From positions 1-13,609 of the forward strand of contig DATMIW010000041.1 in NCBI GenBank assembly GCA_035554115.1: DNA of 13,609 nucleotides, given 5' to 3'. The translations under genes were made by a program, and so were the position numbers. Each line of letters opens with the position of its first letter. Within the stretch, counting starts at the first letter, position 1. Source of the stretch: CAXTSE01 sp035554115 (GTDB lineage Bacteria > Actinomycetota > Actinomycetes > Actinomycetales > Microbacteriaceae). Below are positions 5,573-12,675 of this stretch, one piece after another. The notes beneath the pieces are model-generated. The model saw only the letters and a list, made by a program, of their open reading frames with translations, searched no databases and had not been told where the DNA came from.

Positions 5573-6925
5573 TTACTCATCGCGGAGCTTCACCCGGAGC
5601 GCGTCGATGTGGGCTGTCTCGACGTTTACGTATCCGAACCCGTGGATACGCGTTTCCGCGTCGATGGGATACGGGGGACGTGTGGCGCCGAACTCCGACT
5701 GGGTCGTGTACCCCACGGGGCGTTCGACCTCCCAGCTCGGACGCCCACCCGCGTCGCGGAAGTACGGCATGACCTCGCGCGCGAACAACGTCATGCTCTT
5801 CGTCGACATCCATTCGGGCATGGATCCGGCGTCCGCCATCACCACGATCTGCCCGGTGCCCAGGTCGTTGACGAGCTTCTCAAGAGCCTCACGCACGGTC
5901 TTCGGGGAACCGACGAGAGCCATTCCCTCTTCGACGAGTTCATCGAACGAGAACTCCGACGGGGACTTGGAACGGTACCCGCTGCTGAGCATCGCCCGGA
6001 GAGACTCCGGGCTCGTGTAACCCGGCGGGAAGAAGTCGTGGAAGGCCGACCGCATGACGCTCTGATTCATCCAGGCGAGGTGAGGCTCGGCCTCTCGTCG
6101 AGCCTGCTCATCCGTCTCGGCGACATAGATGTGCACTACTGCAGCCGACTGCTGCGGCTCAGGTGTGTAGCCGTACTCCGTCTCGGCGATCTCCTTGAAC
6201 AGGTTCAGGTTGCGGATCATCGATGCTCGGGGGTTCAGAATCGCCATGTAGGTGTACTTGCCCCGCGCCGCCAACTCGATTGTCTCGCGCGATCCCGCGG
6301 CGGGAAGCCACCGCTCGGGAGTGTGAAGCGGCGTAGGCCACAGGTTCACGATCGGATAGTGATAGTAGTCACCCCGCCATTCGAACGGCTCGTCTTCTGC
6401 GAGAGCCTTGTCGATGAACGCGAGGCCTTCGACGAACCTCGCTCGGGCCTCGGACGGGTTGGCATTCGTCGCGTGATAGGCAGTGCCGATCCCGAGCGGG
6501 AAACCGACACCCAGCCGACCGTTGGCGACAACGTCGAGAGTTGCAATGGCTTCCGCCGCCTGCAGGGGGCCCTGATAGCTATTGATAACAGGACCGGCGG
6601 CAATGATTTGCACGCGGCTGGTGCGCTCGGCGAGAGCCGCACTGGTGATCATCACGTTGGGCATGAAGCCCGGCGCTCGCTGTTCCATGAGCATCAGGCC
6701 ATCGAATCCCAGCTCCTCGCCGGCGGCCATCGTCTTGAGGTAGCGCTTCATCTGGTCTTGGGCGTAGGCAGCCTTGTTGTAGACACCCCGCGGCAGGTCG
6801 ACGAAGTTCGACTTGAGACCCGAATCCATGGCGGGGATATGCGGGTCGTTCGACGACATGAAGAGGTGGAACTTGAGGCGGTGGGAGCTTCGTTCGTTGA
6901 TCATTGAGGTCTCATTCGTAGTCAT
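5573..6925 (-). CDS. Luciferase-like monooxygenase (FMN- or F420-dependent)
   Basis: A 450-residue bacterial-luciferase-family protein. The TIM-barrel signatures are KFHLFMSSNDP at the first strand, AAGEELGFDGLMLMEQ, ALAERTSRVQIIAAG, and QAAEAIATLDVVANGRLGVGFPLG. After them come a GRYDYHY-like insert (GDYYHYPIVNLWP) and VGSPKTVREALEKL near the end. The family oxidises substrates with reduced flavin and oxygen, or transfers hydride with F420; the sequence does not tell which. It is longer than many members (about 340-400), with a roughly 60-residue C-terminal extension. The start ATG overlaps the stop of the upstream hydrolase-fold gene as ATGA with no strong Shine-Dalgarno, so translation is probably coupled and the two proteins likely work on the same compound. 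It could be the step that hydroxylates or cleaves the demethylated intermediate. Confidence 0.88.
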   Translation of the reverse strand: MTTNETSMINERSSHRLKFHLFMSSNDPHIPAMDSGLKSNFVDLPRGVYNKAAYAQDQMKRYLKTMAAGEELGFDGLMLMEQRAPGFMPNVMITSAALAERTSRVQIIAAGPVINSYQGPLQAAEAIATLDVVANGRLGVGFPLGIGTAYHATNANPSEARARFVEGLAFIDKALAEDEPFEWRGDYYHYPIVNLWPTPLHTPERWLPAAGSRETIELAARGKYTYMAILNPRASMIRNLNLFKEIAETEYGYTPEPQQSAAVVHIYVAETDEQARREAEPHLAWMNQSVMRSAFHDFFPPGYTSPESLRAMLSSGYRSKSPSEFSFDELVEEGMALVGSPKTVREALEKLVNDLGTGQIVVMADAGSMPEWMSTKSMTLFAREVMPYFRDAGGRPSWEVERPVGYTTQSEFGATRPPYPIDAETRIHGFGYVNVETAHIDALRVKLRDE

Positions 6926-7722
6926 GCGCGGGTTCCAGAGTGGGCGACGGTCGAGATTGCGTCGGCGACAGAATCCGGTTGCTGGAGGATGAAAAGGTGC
7001 TCAGTACCTGAACCCGACGCGGATGAGATCACGACCGGAGAGGTGTGCAAAGCCGCGGCATACCGCACCGCGACGGACGGCGCGACGACCCGATCCGTCT
7101 CGGGGATCAGCACGAGCGTCGGGGCTGTGACGCGAGCGAGGTAGTGCTCGAGTTTGATGTCGTAGCGCGGGTTCCAGGCAACTCGAGCTATAGCCGTGCG
7201 CTCCTGGAACGAGTCGGCCATGAGCTCTGCCGGGTCGGGGACCAGAACACTGAAATATGCCTGCACATCGTCACCCAACAAAAGAGCGAACTCTTCATCG
7301 GGGGTCGTGCGGAACATGTTGACGAGAGGCTCGCCCTCGTTGGGACGAAGACCCCACGGCGCGAGAAGCGACAACGACGAAAGCCGTGACGGGTGGCTGA
7401 CCGCGTATTCGGCAGCGACCCATCCTCCGAAACCGTGACCGACGAGATGCACTGTGGTGAGGCCCAGCTCGTCGAACAGCGTGTCGAGGTGGATCACCGT
7501 GTCGGCGAACGAGCTATAGAATTCGGGAATGTCGGTCTGACCGAAACCCGGAAGGTCAGGAACTATGACCTCGAAGGTATCGGCAAGCCGCGAATACAGC
7601 TCGAGATCCTTGTTCGTCAGCCACGCTCCGGCGAGAACGACGAGGGCCTCCCCCGATCCCTGTCGGCGATAGCCCACCGTTCCGCCGAGAACTTCAATTG
7701 TCGATTTGGCAACCGTTGACAT
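6922..7722 (-). CDS. Alpha/beta-hydrolase-fold protein lacking the nucleophilic serine
   Basis: A 266-residue alpha/beta hydrolase fold. The segments DLPGFGQTD (56-64), VHLVGHGFGGW (91-101), Asp210 in PETDR and His242 in GTEHLF are all in family order. The nucleophile elbow is G-H-G-F-G, so the usual Ser, Asp or Cys is Gly97 (codon GGT, one base from the AGT of Ser). The oxyanion HG motif is also altered to AG (31-32). Hydrolysis by the classical mechanism is therefore unlikely. Some members of this fold catalyse non-hydrolytic reactions or act as binding proteins. The ATG at 7720-7722 is chosen for AGAAGGG 7 nt upstream. The gene is coupled by ATGA to the luciferase-like monooxygenase and lies 103 bp after LigM-like gene 3. 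Confidence 0.88.
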   Translation of the reverse strand: MSTVAKSTIEVLGGTVGYRRQGSGEALVVLAGAWLTNKDLELYSRLADTFEVIVPDLPGFGQTDIPEFYSSFADTVIHLDTLFDELGLTTVHLVGHGFGGWVAAEYAVSHPSRLSSLSLLAPWGLRPNEGEPLVNMFRTTPDEEFALLLGDDVQAYFSVLVPDPAELMADSFQERTAIARVAWNPRYDIKLEHYLARVTAPTLVLIPETDRVVAPSVAVRYAAALHTSPVVISSASGSGTEHLFILQQPDSVADAISTVAHSGTRA

Positions 7723-7764
7723 ACATCTACCCTTCTTACGGGGTCTCGGAGCACGAACCACTCT

Positions 7765-7779
7765 TGTCTCTGCGAGACA
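7765..7779. repeat. Short palindrome between LigM-like gene 3 and the serine-less hydrolase gene
   Basis: TGTCTC (7765-7770) and GAGACA (7774-7779) are perfect complements with a 3-nt loop. A second, looser pair, CGTCAG (7790-7795) and CTGACG (7804-7809), lies beside it. They sit in the 103-bp gap within the same-strand gene series and could reduce read-through or stabilise mRNA ends. No T-run follows, so a terminator is not claimed. Confidence 0.25.
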
Positions 7780-7825
7780 CAGGAACCTTCGTCAGAAGAC
7801 CGGCTGACGTGTGCATGACGCTCAT

Positions 7826-9211
7826 CTAGCTGCGAGCGAGTCGTTTATGGCGGGGGATCGATGAGACGTCGATCTTCTCGTTGCGCTCGAGGTCGAGTAG
7901 CGGGAAGCGCTCAACAGTCGCTCGGATCTCCTTTTGACGGCTACCCGGCTCACCCCACAGCACCGACACCTCGGTGCCGTGGGCGCTGTACTCGACATCG
8001 ATGGGACAGATGGAGATCATCTTCCGATACGAGTAGCTGTACATGCGTCCCATCGACATGCCGACGGTCTTGCCGTCGACCAACACCCGGTCGTTGAAAA
8101 TCGCAACGGACGGATCCTGGTACATCGGTGAGTTCGGAATCGTCATGTACTCGTACTCCTCGCCCTCTTCGAACAGGCTGCCGTAGACCTCGAGAAGGTC
8201 GGCTTTGTTCCAGACGAGAGTCACCATCTTTTTGGTCGGGTTCGCCAGCAGCGGCTCGAGAGCCTCGCGCCCCACGAAATCATGGTCGAGTTTGATCATG
8301 TGGCCCCAGCCGATGTCGACCGGATTGGCGTAGCGCTCGGTCTCGTCAGGGCCCATGCTTCCCCTGAGGACCGGAGCCGAACCCAGTTCCTCTCCCTGCC
8401 TCATCCAGGCCTGAAGCTCCGGATCCTCATCCCAGGCGTAGAGGAAATGGTCGTACGCCTGCACGAACCCGTTCTCGGGATGATTCAGCGGGTACGACGT
8501 GGCGCCGAGGCGACGGATGCCGAAGGGCTTACCTGCTTCGTAGATCGCCGAGTAGATCGCGTGGGCATGCTTGAGGGGTCCGTGCACCTCGTACGCGAGC
8601 GTGCCCGACATTCCGATGCGAAGCAGCTGCACATCGATCGCCTGACCGTCGATGGCAAAAGTCGCGTGACGGAAGCGGGCGAATCGGATGTCGTGGAGGT
8701 CCGACTCGGTCGCGGCCTCGAGAATCTCGAGCGAGCGAGGACCCGCGATCTGAAAGAGGAACGCCGTGCCATTGAGGTCTTCGCCACGCACCTCGTACTT
8801 GCCAGATGCCACAACATAAGGCAGGTACGGCGCGAGCCAATAGGTGATGAACTCCTGCTCGGCCGTGCGAAGTGCCATGCCGTGCGCGACGATGTTGCCG
8901 TGCGAGTTGCACATGATGAGATGACGCGCGGCACCTATCTCAAAATTGGACAGGCCATTGATCGACACGTCTGACAGCAGCTTGAGTGCGTCAGGGCCGG
9001 AGATCTGGTACGTGTCTGTCGGGTTCAGGCCCGCATGGAGGTAGGCGGTGTTCTTCCAAGACAAGGACTCGTCTTTCCAGCCCGTGAACTCCAGCGGCTG
9101 GGGGAAGGGACCGAAGGTGCCGCACTCCAGGACACCGATCGTCGGGTCGAAGGGCAGGTACGGGTTGTACGGAAGGTAGGGATTGAACGAATGGTCGGTC
9201 GCGTGGGACAA
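7826..9211 (-). CDS. LigM/GcvT-fold tetrahydrofolate-dependent demethylase-like protein (gene 3)
   Basis: A 461-residue protein, the member of the three closest to LigM in length. Landmarks are WKDESLSWKNTAYLHAG (45-61), SGPDALKLLSD (71-81), LLRIGMSGTLAYEV (196-209), LDHDFVGREAL, TLVWNKADLLEVYGSLF and MGRMYSYSYRKM. It alone of the three keeps a tyrosine (Tyr240, in SYPLNHPENG) where LigM has catalytic Tyr247, so it is the best candidate for a true O-demethylase here. The N-terminus contains NPYLP twice (10-14 and 16-20). I chose the TTG at 9209-9211 because GGAGG precedes it by 5 nt. No in-frame ATG gives a full N-terminus, and a longer TTG start at 9313 lacks a ribosome-binding site. It is the first gene of the minus-strand series that includes the hydrolase-fold protein and the monooxygenase. 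Confidence 0.87.
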   Translation of the reverse strand: MSHATDHSFNPYLPYNPYLPFDPTIGVLECGTFGPFPQPLEFTGWKDESLSWKNTAYLHAGLNPTDTYQISGPDALKLLSDVSINGLSNFEIGAARHLIMCNSHGNIVAHGMALRTAEQEFITYWLAPYLPYVVASGKYEVRGEDLNGTAFLFQIAGPRSLEILEAATESDLHDIRFARFRHATFAIDGQAIDVQLLRIGMSGTLAYEVHGPLKHAHAIYSAIYEAGKPFGIRRLGATSYPLNHPENGFVQAYDHFLYAWDEDPELQAWMRQGEELGSAPVLRGSMGPDETERYANPVDIGWGHMIKLDHDFVGREALEPLLANPTKKMVTLVWNKADLLEVYGSLFEEGEEYEYMTIPNSPMYQDPSVAIFNDRVLVDGKTVGMSMGRMYSYSYRKMISICPIDVEYSAHGTEVSVLWGEPGSRQKEIRATVERFPLLDLERNEKIDVSSIPRHKRLARS

Positions 9212-9216
9212 AAAGG

Positions 9217-9221
9217 CCTCC
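9217..9221 (-). promoter_or_regulatory. Ribosome-binding site that fixes a TTG start
   Basis: On the minus strand GGAGG is followed by CCTTT and TTG at 9209-9211. This is the only well-spaced strong Shine-Dalgarno near the 5' end of LigM-like gene 3, and it decides the start against the longer open frame. Confidence 0.65.
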
Positions 9222-9354
9222 GAGGCGTCGTGAGATAACAGTCCACGTCTGCCAGGAACCGACCACCTGGGGTGATGCAGTTTGCCTATGCTTCTCGGGC
9301 TCCCCGTCGCCAAAGCGATGACGATCAGGAACCTAGTCTCACGCAGTGCGACAA

Positions 9355-9410
9355 CTGTGCGAAACGTATGTCTTGCACAGAAAATAGCACCGCTGTGAAG
9401 GGTCGCGCAA
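9355..9410 (-). promoter_or_regulatory. Candidate promoter and operator for the LigM-like gene 3 series
   Basis: On the minus strand TTGCGC (9405-9410) and TATTTT (9381-9386) are 18 nt apart. Directly downstream an inverted repeat CTGTGC (9355-9360) and GCACAG (9375-9380), 14 nt apart, covers the expected transcription start. This is a usual site for a repressor. GTGCGA is also directly repeated here (9347-9352, 9358-9363). The leader to the TTG start would be about 160 nt and shows no gene. The -35 match is weak. Confidence 0.4.
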
Positions 9411-9423
9411 CGGATGAAGTCGA

Positions 9424-9442
9424 CTGCGCCTTTTCGACGCAG
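9424..9442 (-). terminator. Weak candidate terminator after the lipoate-ligase gene
   Basis: CTGCG (9424-9428) and CGCAG (9438-9442) can pair across 9 nt, starting about 50 nt past the stop of the ligase gene. There is no T-run, and the stem is short. It lies between that gene and the proposed gene 3 promoter, where a terminator would be expected. Confidence 0.2.
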
Positions 9443-9493
9443 CCTGAGTGAGCAGTTGACGACGTGTGGTTCGGTTTGAACTCTTTGTGGCTA

Positions 9494-10543
9494 CTAGGGA
9501 ACCCGGAAGAGCCACTCGTCCGTGGCGAACTTCTCGGCAACCAGTCGTTCGGCTGCGGCGTATTCCTCGGGCGTGATGTTGCCGCTAATGAGTCCATGCC
9601 GTTCGCGGAATGTACTGACCATACGGTCGATGATCTCCTCGCGCGGAAGGCCCGTCTGGCTGCGCAGCGGGTCGACGCGCTTGGCTGCGCTCTTGGTGCC
9701 TTTGTCGCTGAGCTTCTCGCGCCCGATGCGCAGGACGCGCATCATCAGCTCGCCGTCCATGTCGTAGGCCATTGTCACGTGATGCAGCACGCCGCCGTTG
9801 CCGAGACGCTTCTGTGCGGCGCCGCCGATTTTGCCGCTGGGGCTCGTGATGTCGTTGAGCGGCTGGTAGCTCGCCTCGATGCCCAGGGCTTGCAGCGCCT
9901 GCACTGTCCACTCGTCAAAGTAGGCGTAGCTGTCGGCGAAGGTCATGCCTTGCACGAGGTCGATCGGTGCGTAGAGCGAGTAGGTGATCGCGGCGCCGGG
10001 CTCGATGAACATCGCTCCGCCACCGGAGATGCGGCGCACCACACGGAAGCCGTAGTCGCAGGCGGCATCGGTATCCACCTCGTTTTTCACTGACTGGAAG
10101 CTGCCGATGACGACGGCGCGTTCGCTCCACTCCCAGATACGAAGGGTTGGCGGGCGACGACCTGCGCCCACCTCTTCGGTCAGCACCTCGTCGAGAGCCA
10201 TATGCATGAGCGGGCTGAGCGGGCCGGGGTGGAGGAGTTGCCAGGAGTAGTCGCTCCAGTCAGTGGCACGCTGCAGCGCGCGCCGGATCGCCGTCGCGAC
10301 CGAGTCGGGAGCGAAACCGAGCAGCTGGGCACTCGGCGGTAACGCCGCCTGCACCGCGGCGGCGAGGGCGCGCGCGTCGGAGGTTTCGGCCATGCCCTCG
10401 ACTGCGGCGTTGATGGCGGCGTGCGCTTCGTCCGGCTCGAGGAAGAAGTCGCCGGCCAAGCGGAAGTCGTGGATGCGGCCGTCGCGCACCTCCAGGTCGA
10501 CCACCACAAGCTTGCCGCCGGGGACCTTGAATTCGCCGTGCAT
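9494..10543 (-). CDS. lplA: Lipoate--protein ligase A with an N-terminal accessory domain
   Basis: A 349-residue protein. Residues 1-90 resemble the small LplA accessory domain (VPGGKLVVVDLEVRDGRI), placed before the catalytic domain. Residues from about 100 form the biotin/lipoate ligase catalytic domain: RRISGGGAMF (170-179) is the lipoyl-AMP binding loop and Lys238 in SGKIGGAAQ is the conserved catalytic lysine. The enzyme attaches lipoate, via lipoyl-AMP, to lysines of lipoyl domains such as the glycine-cleavage H protein or 2-oxoacid dehydrogenase E2. No lipoylated protein is encoded in this window. The start is ATG at 10541-10543 with no Shine-Dalgarno and a -10 box TAGGCT 7 nt upstream, so it is probably leaderless and independent of the amidohydrolase gene 50 bp before it. 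A truncated copy of its 3' end forms the tail of the LysR gene. Confidence 0.9.
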   Translation of the reverse strand: MHGEFKVPGGKLVVVDLEVRDGRIHDFRLAGDFFLEPDEAHAAINAAVEGMAETSDARALAAAVQAALPPSAQLLGFAPDSVATAIRRALQRATDWSDYSWQLLHPGPLSPLMHMALDEVLTEEVGAGRRPPTLRIWEWSERAVVIGSFQSVKNEVDTDAACDYGFRVVRRISGGGAMFIEPGAAITYSLYAPIDLVQGMTFADSYAYFDEWTVQALQALGIEASYQPLNDITSPSGKIGGAAQKRLGNGGVLHHVTMAYDMDGELMMRVLRIGREKLSDKGTKSAAKRVDPLRSQTGLPREEIIDRMVSTFRERHGLISGNITPEEYAAAERLVAEKFATDEWLFRVP

Positions 10544-10550
10544 GGGGTTC

Positions 10551-10556
10551 AGCCTA
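10551..10556 (-). promoter_or_regulatory. Probable leaderless -10 box of the lipoate-ligase gene
   Basis: The minus strand reads TAGGCT, then 7 nt, then the ATG start. The same hexamer precedes the plus-strand gene at the right edge. No ribosome-binding site is present, which fits a leaderless mRNA. No clear -35. Confidence 0.45.
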
Positions 10557-10593
10557 GGTTGCGGGTGGGGAAGACCGCCGAATGCGGGCGCGC

Positions 10594-11832
10594 CTACACC
10601 CGCTTATGAACGACGCCCTCTTTCATGACGAACGTCACGCGATGCGTCGCGTCGATATCCGTCAGCGGGTCACCGTCGAGGGCGATAACGTCGGCGAGCG
10701 CACCCACCCTCAGCGCGCCGAGGTCAGGCCGCCGCAGCATTTCGGCGGCGAGCGTCGTCGCCGAACGCAGAGCGCGCAGCGGGTCGACGCCGTACTCGAC
10801 CATCGCGGTGAACTCGCCCCAGAGGTCGAGCGGAGACTTACCGCTCGCGTCGCTGCCGTAGACGACTTTGGCGTTGCTCTGCGCGATAAGCGCCTGCGAT
10901 TCCAGAAGGTCGTCCTTGAGGGCAAAAATGCCGTCCGTAGGCAGACCCGCCTCGTTTCCGTCCTGCACCTCGTTCACGCTGACGACGGCACCCGAGAACA
11001 TGTCGCGGATGATGCGCATCGTCGGAACGAGATAGGTGCCGGTCTCCTCAGCCAGGTCGAGAGTCTCCTGCGACATGAGGCTGCCATGCTCAATGGACCG
11101 CACCCCGGCCTGAATCGCGCGCTTCACGCTCTCGTCACTGATCGCGTGGACGGCGACATCCACATCCAGGTCTCGGGCGGCTTCGACGCACGCCTCCAAC
11201 TCAGCCAGCGTCCACGACATGTGTCCGTGGCCTTCACCTGGACGGTCGCCGAAAAAGCCGGTGAGCGCGACCTTGATCCAGTCGGCTCCGTTCAAAATTT
11301 CTTCGCGCACGCGACCCCGGATCGCATCCGGGCCGTCCACGACGCCGCGTACCCGAATCCGGAACTCCGAGTCGAGTTGCGGAGGCTCCCCATGACCGGA
11401 GGTACCGCTCATGATGTGCGGCGCCACGATCATGCGCGGGCCCGTGATAAGACCCAGCTCGATGCCCTTCTTCAGGCCGACTGTCGCGTACTCGGTGTCG
11501 AGGCCGCCCAGGTCGCGCACAGTCGTGAAGCCGGTATTGAGCATGCCGGCCAGGCCGGGGAGCGAGTGCAGCGCCTTGAGAACTGACGACTCCGTGTAGA
11601 AGGTGCTCAGCATCCGGTCGAGGGTGAGACCCGAATGCACATGCGCGTCGATGAAGCCCGGAGAGACCGTGTAGCCGGTGAGGTCGATGACTTCGACATC
11701 GTCGGGCCGCGGAACCGTGTCACCCAGCTCTGCGATCCGCCCGTCGATAACGAGGATCTCGGTGGCGGGGCGCTCACGCATGTCCTCACCGTCGAAAAGA
11801 GCAGCAGCGCGAATGACGACGGGGCGGGCCAT
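10594..11832 (-). CDS. Metal-dependent amidohydrolase (imidazolonepropionase-like)
   Basis: A 412-residue amidohydrolase-superfamily enzyme. The N-terminal composite beta domain (VIDGRIAELG, VIDLTGYTVSPGFIDAHVH) leads to the metal-binding HxH (His64, His66). Other expected ligands are Lys187 in DWIKV, His229 in VAVHAIS, His249 in SIEHG and Asp328 in YGSDAS. All active-site residues are present, so it should be an active hydrolase of amides, lactams, carbamates or N-acyl amino acids; relatives include Xaa-Pro-type dipeptidases and imidazolonepropionase-like enzymes. No signal peptide, so cytoplasmic. The ATG at 11830-11832 follows AAAGG at 7 nt spacing. The ribosome-binding site lies in one arm of a perfect inverted repeat. 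The gene is 42 bp after the dehydrogenase gene and probably in the same functional unit. Confidence 0.9.
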   Translation of the reverse strand: MARPVVIRAAALFDGEDMRERPATEILVIDGRIAELGDTVPRPDDVEVIDLTGYTVSPGFIDAHVHSGLTLDRMLSTFYTESSVLKALHSLPGLAGMLNTGFTTVRDLGGLDTEYATVGLKKGIELGLITGPRMIVAPHIMSGTSGHGEPPQLDSEFRIRVRGVVDGPDAIRGRVREEILNGADWIKVALTGFFGDRPGEGHGHMSWTLAELEACVEAARDLDVDVAVHAISDESVKRAIQAGVRSIEHGSLMSQETLDLAEETGTYLVPTMRIIRDMFSGAVVSVNEVQDGNEAGLPTDGIFALKDDLLESQALIAQSNAKVVYGSDASGKSPLDLWGEFTAMVEYGVDPLRALRSATTLAAEMLRRPDLGALRVGALADVIALDGDPLTDIDATHRVTFVMKEGVVHKRV

Positions 11833-11837
11833 GGGAC

Positions 11838-11869
11838 ACCTTTCGTACGACAGTAACTATACGAAAGGT
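11838..11869 (-). promoter_or_regulatory. Perfect inverted repeat over the amidohydrolase ribosome-binding site
   Basis: ACCTTTCGTA (11838-11847) and TACGAAAGGT (11860-11869) are perfect 10-bp complements, 12 nt apart. On the minus strand a -10-like TATAGT (11856-11861) lies at one arm and the AAAGG ribosome-binding site of the amidohydrolase in the other. It could be a dimer operator over an internal promoter or, in a read-through mRNA from the dehydrogenase gene, a hairpin that hides the ribosome-binding site. No T-run, so not a normal terminator. Confidence 0.55.
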
Positions 11870-11874
11870 ACTGC

Positions 11875-12654
11875 TTACAGCAGCCCTTGGTAAGCGCCCC
11901 CATCGAGCCGAAGGTTGCTGCCGCTGATGTATCCGCTGTTGACGGCGCAGAGGAACGCGCAGGCGTCGCCCACTTCCTCCGGCCTACCGAGTCGCCCGGC
12001 GGGGATCGAGTCGACCTGCAGCTGACGGGCTTCCTCGAAGGTGATGCCAGCCCGCTGCATGGCGTCATTTGCCATCTGGATCTGCCGCTGCGAGTCGATC
12101 CGCTCGGGCTGGAGCTGGTTGATCGTGACATTGAACGGCGCGAGCTCCCGAGAGACCGCTTTCGCGGCGGACGACAGAGCCGTACGCGCCGCGCCGGACG
12201 CGATCATGTGCGGGCGGGGGGATCCGACAATCGCCGAAGTAATGTGCACGACCCGGCCGAAACGGCGCTCCTTCATCCCCTCGAGAACGCTCTGCATCAG
12301 CAGGAACGGGGCGAGGAAGTTGCCCTCCAGGGCGCCGTCGATGATCTCGGGCGTCACCTGCGTGATAGTCGCCGGCTTCGGGCCCGCGTTGTTGGTGACC
12401 AGGATATCGACCTCCGGCACCGCGCCGAGCAACACCCCCCGCCCCTCGGCCGTTGTGATGTCGGCAACGACCGGGATCACCGTGCCGCCTGTGAGATCCC
12501 GAATTTCCTGCGCTGTAACGGCCAGCTCATCGCCGTTCCGGGAGTTGATAACTACCGTGACGCCCTCGCGCGACAGGGCGAGAGCGCAGGCGCGCCCGAG
12601 TCCGCGACTGGATGCCGCCACGACGGCCGTGCGTCCGGAGATTCCGAGATCCAT
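11875..12654 (-). CDS. Short-chain dehydrogenase/reductase with non-canonical active site
   Basis: A 259-residue SDR fold: cofactor loop ASSRGLGRA (14-22), NNAG (88-91), Asn112 and active-site Ser140 in HITSA. The catalytic Tyr should fall 13 residues after the serine and Lys four later; here these are Ser153 and Arg157 (SGAAR). The YxxxK pair is therefore missing. I recall SDR relatives with a similar S-x-x-x-R variant, so this may be a subfamily trait and not decay. The C-terminal RLGRPEEVG and SGSNLRLDGG motifs are normal. The ATG at 12652-12654 is chosen because GAAGGA lies 5 nt before it, while an ATG two codons upstream abuts the ribosome-binding site. The gene is 21 bp downstream of the lipase-like gene and likely co-transcribed. 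Confidence 0.88.
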   Translation of the reverse strand: MDLGISGRTAVVAASSRGLGRACALALSREGVTVVINSRNGDELAVTAQEIRDLTGGTVIPVVADITTAEGRGVLLGAVPEVDILVTNNAGPKPATITQVTPEIIDGALEGNFLAPFLLMQSVLEGMKERRFGRVVHITSAIVGSPRPHMIASGAARTALSSAAKAVSRELAPFNVTINQLQPERIDSQRQIQMANDAMQRAGITFEEARQLQVDSIPAGRLGRPEEVGDACAFLCAVNSGYISGSNLRLDGGAYQGLL

Positions 12655-12675
12655 GGGCATCCTTCGTTCGAGAGG

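Noticed and set aside
4455..6907. Long plus-strand open frames (4455-5543 and 5528-6907) opposite gene 2 and the luciferase-like gene
   Set aside because: Both are mirror frames of clearly recognised minus-strand genes and show no family motifs.
7790..7809. CGTCAG/CTGACG stem as a terminator of gene 3
   Set aside because: Six-bp arms with an 8-nt loop and no T-run; too weak to claim as a terminator, and the next gene on the same strand starts soon after.
2710..9211. Reading the three GcvT-fold genes as glycine-cleavage T proteins
   Set aside because: There is no gcvH or gcvP nearby, the proteins are longer than typical T protein (about 360-370 residues), and their motifs are nearer LigM/DesA. 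The nearby lipoate ligase has its own leaderless promoter and is not proof of a glycine-cleavage role.
9212..9313. N-terminal extension of LigM-like gene 3 to a TTG at 9313
   Set aside because: No ribosome-binding site there, and the extension has no likeness to the family; the TTG at 9211 follows GGAGG at proper spacing.
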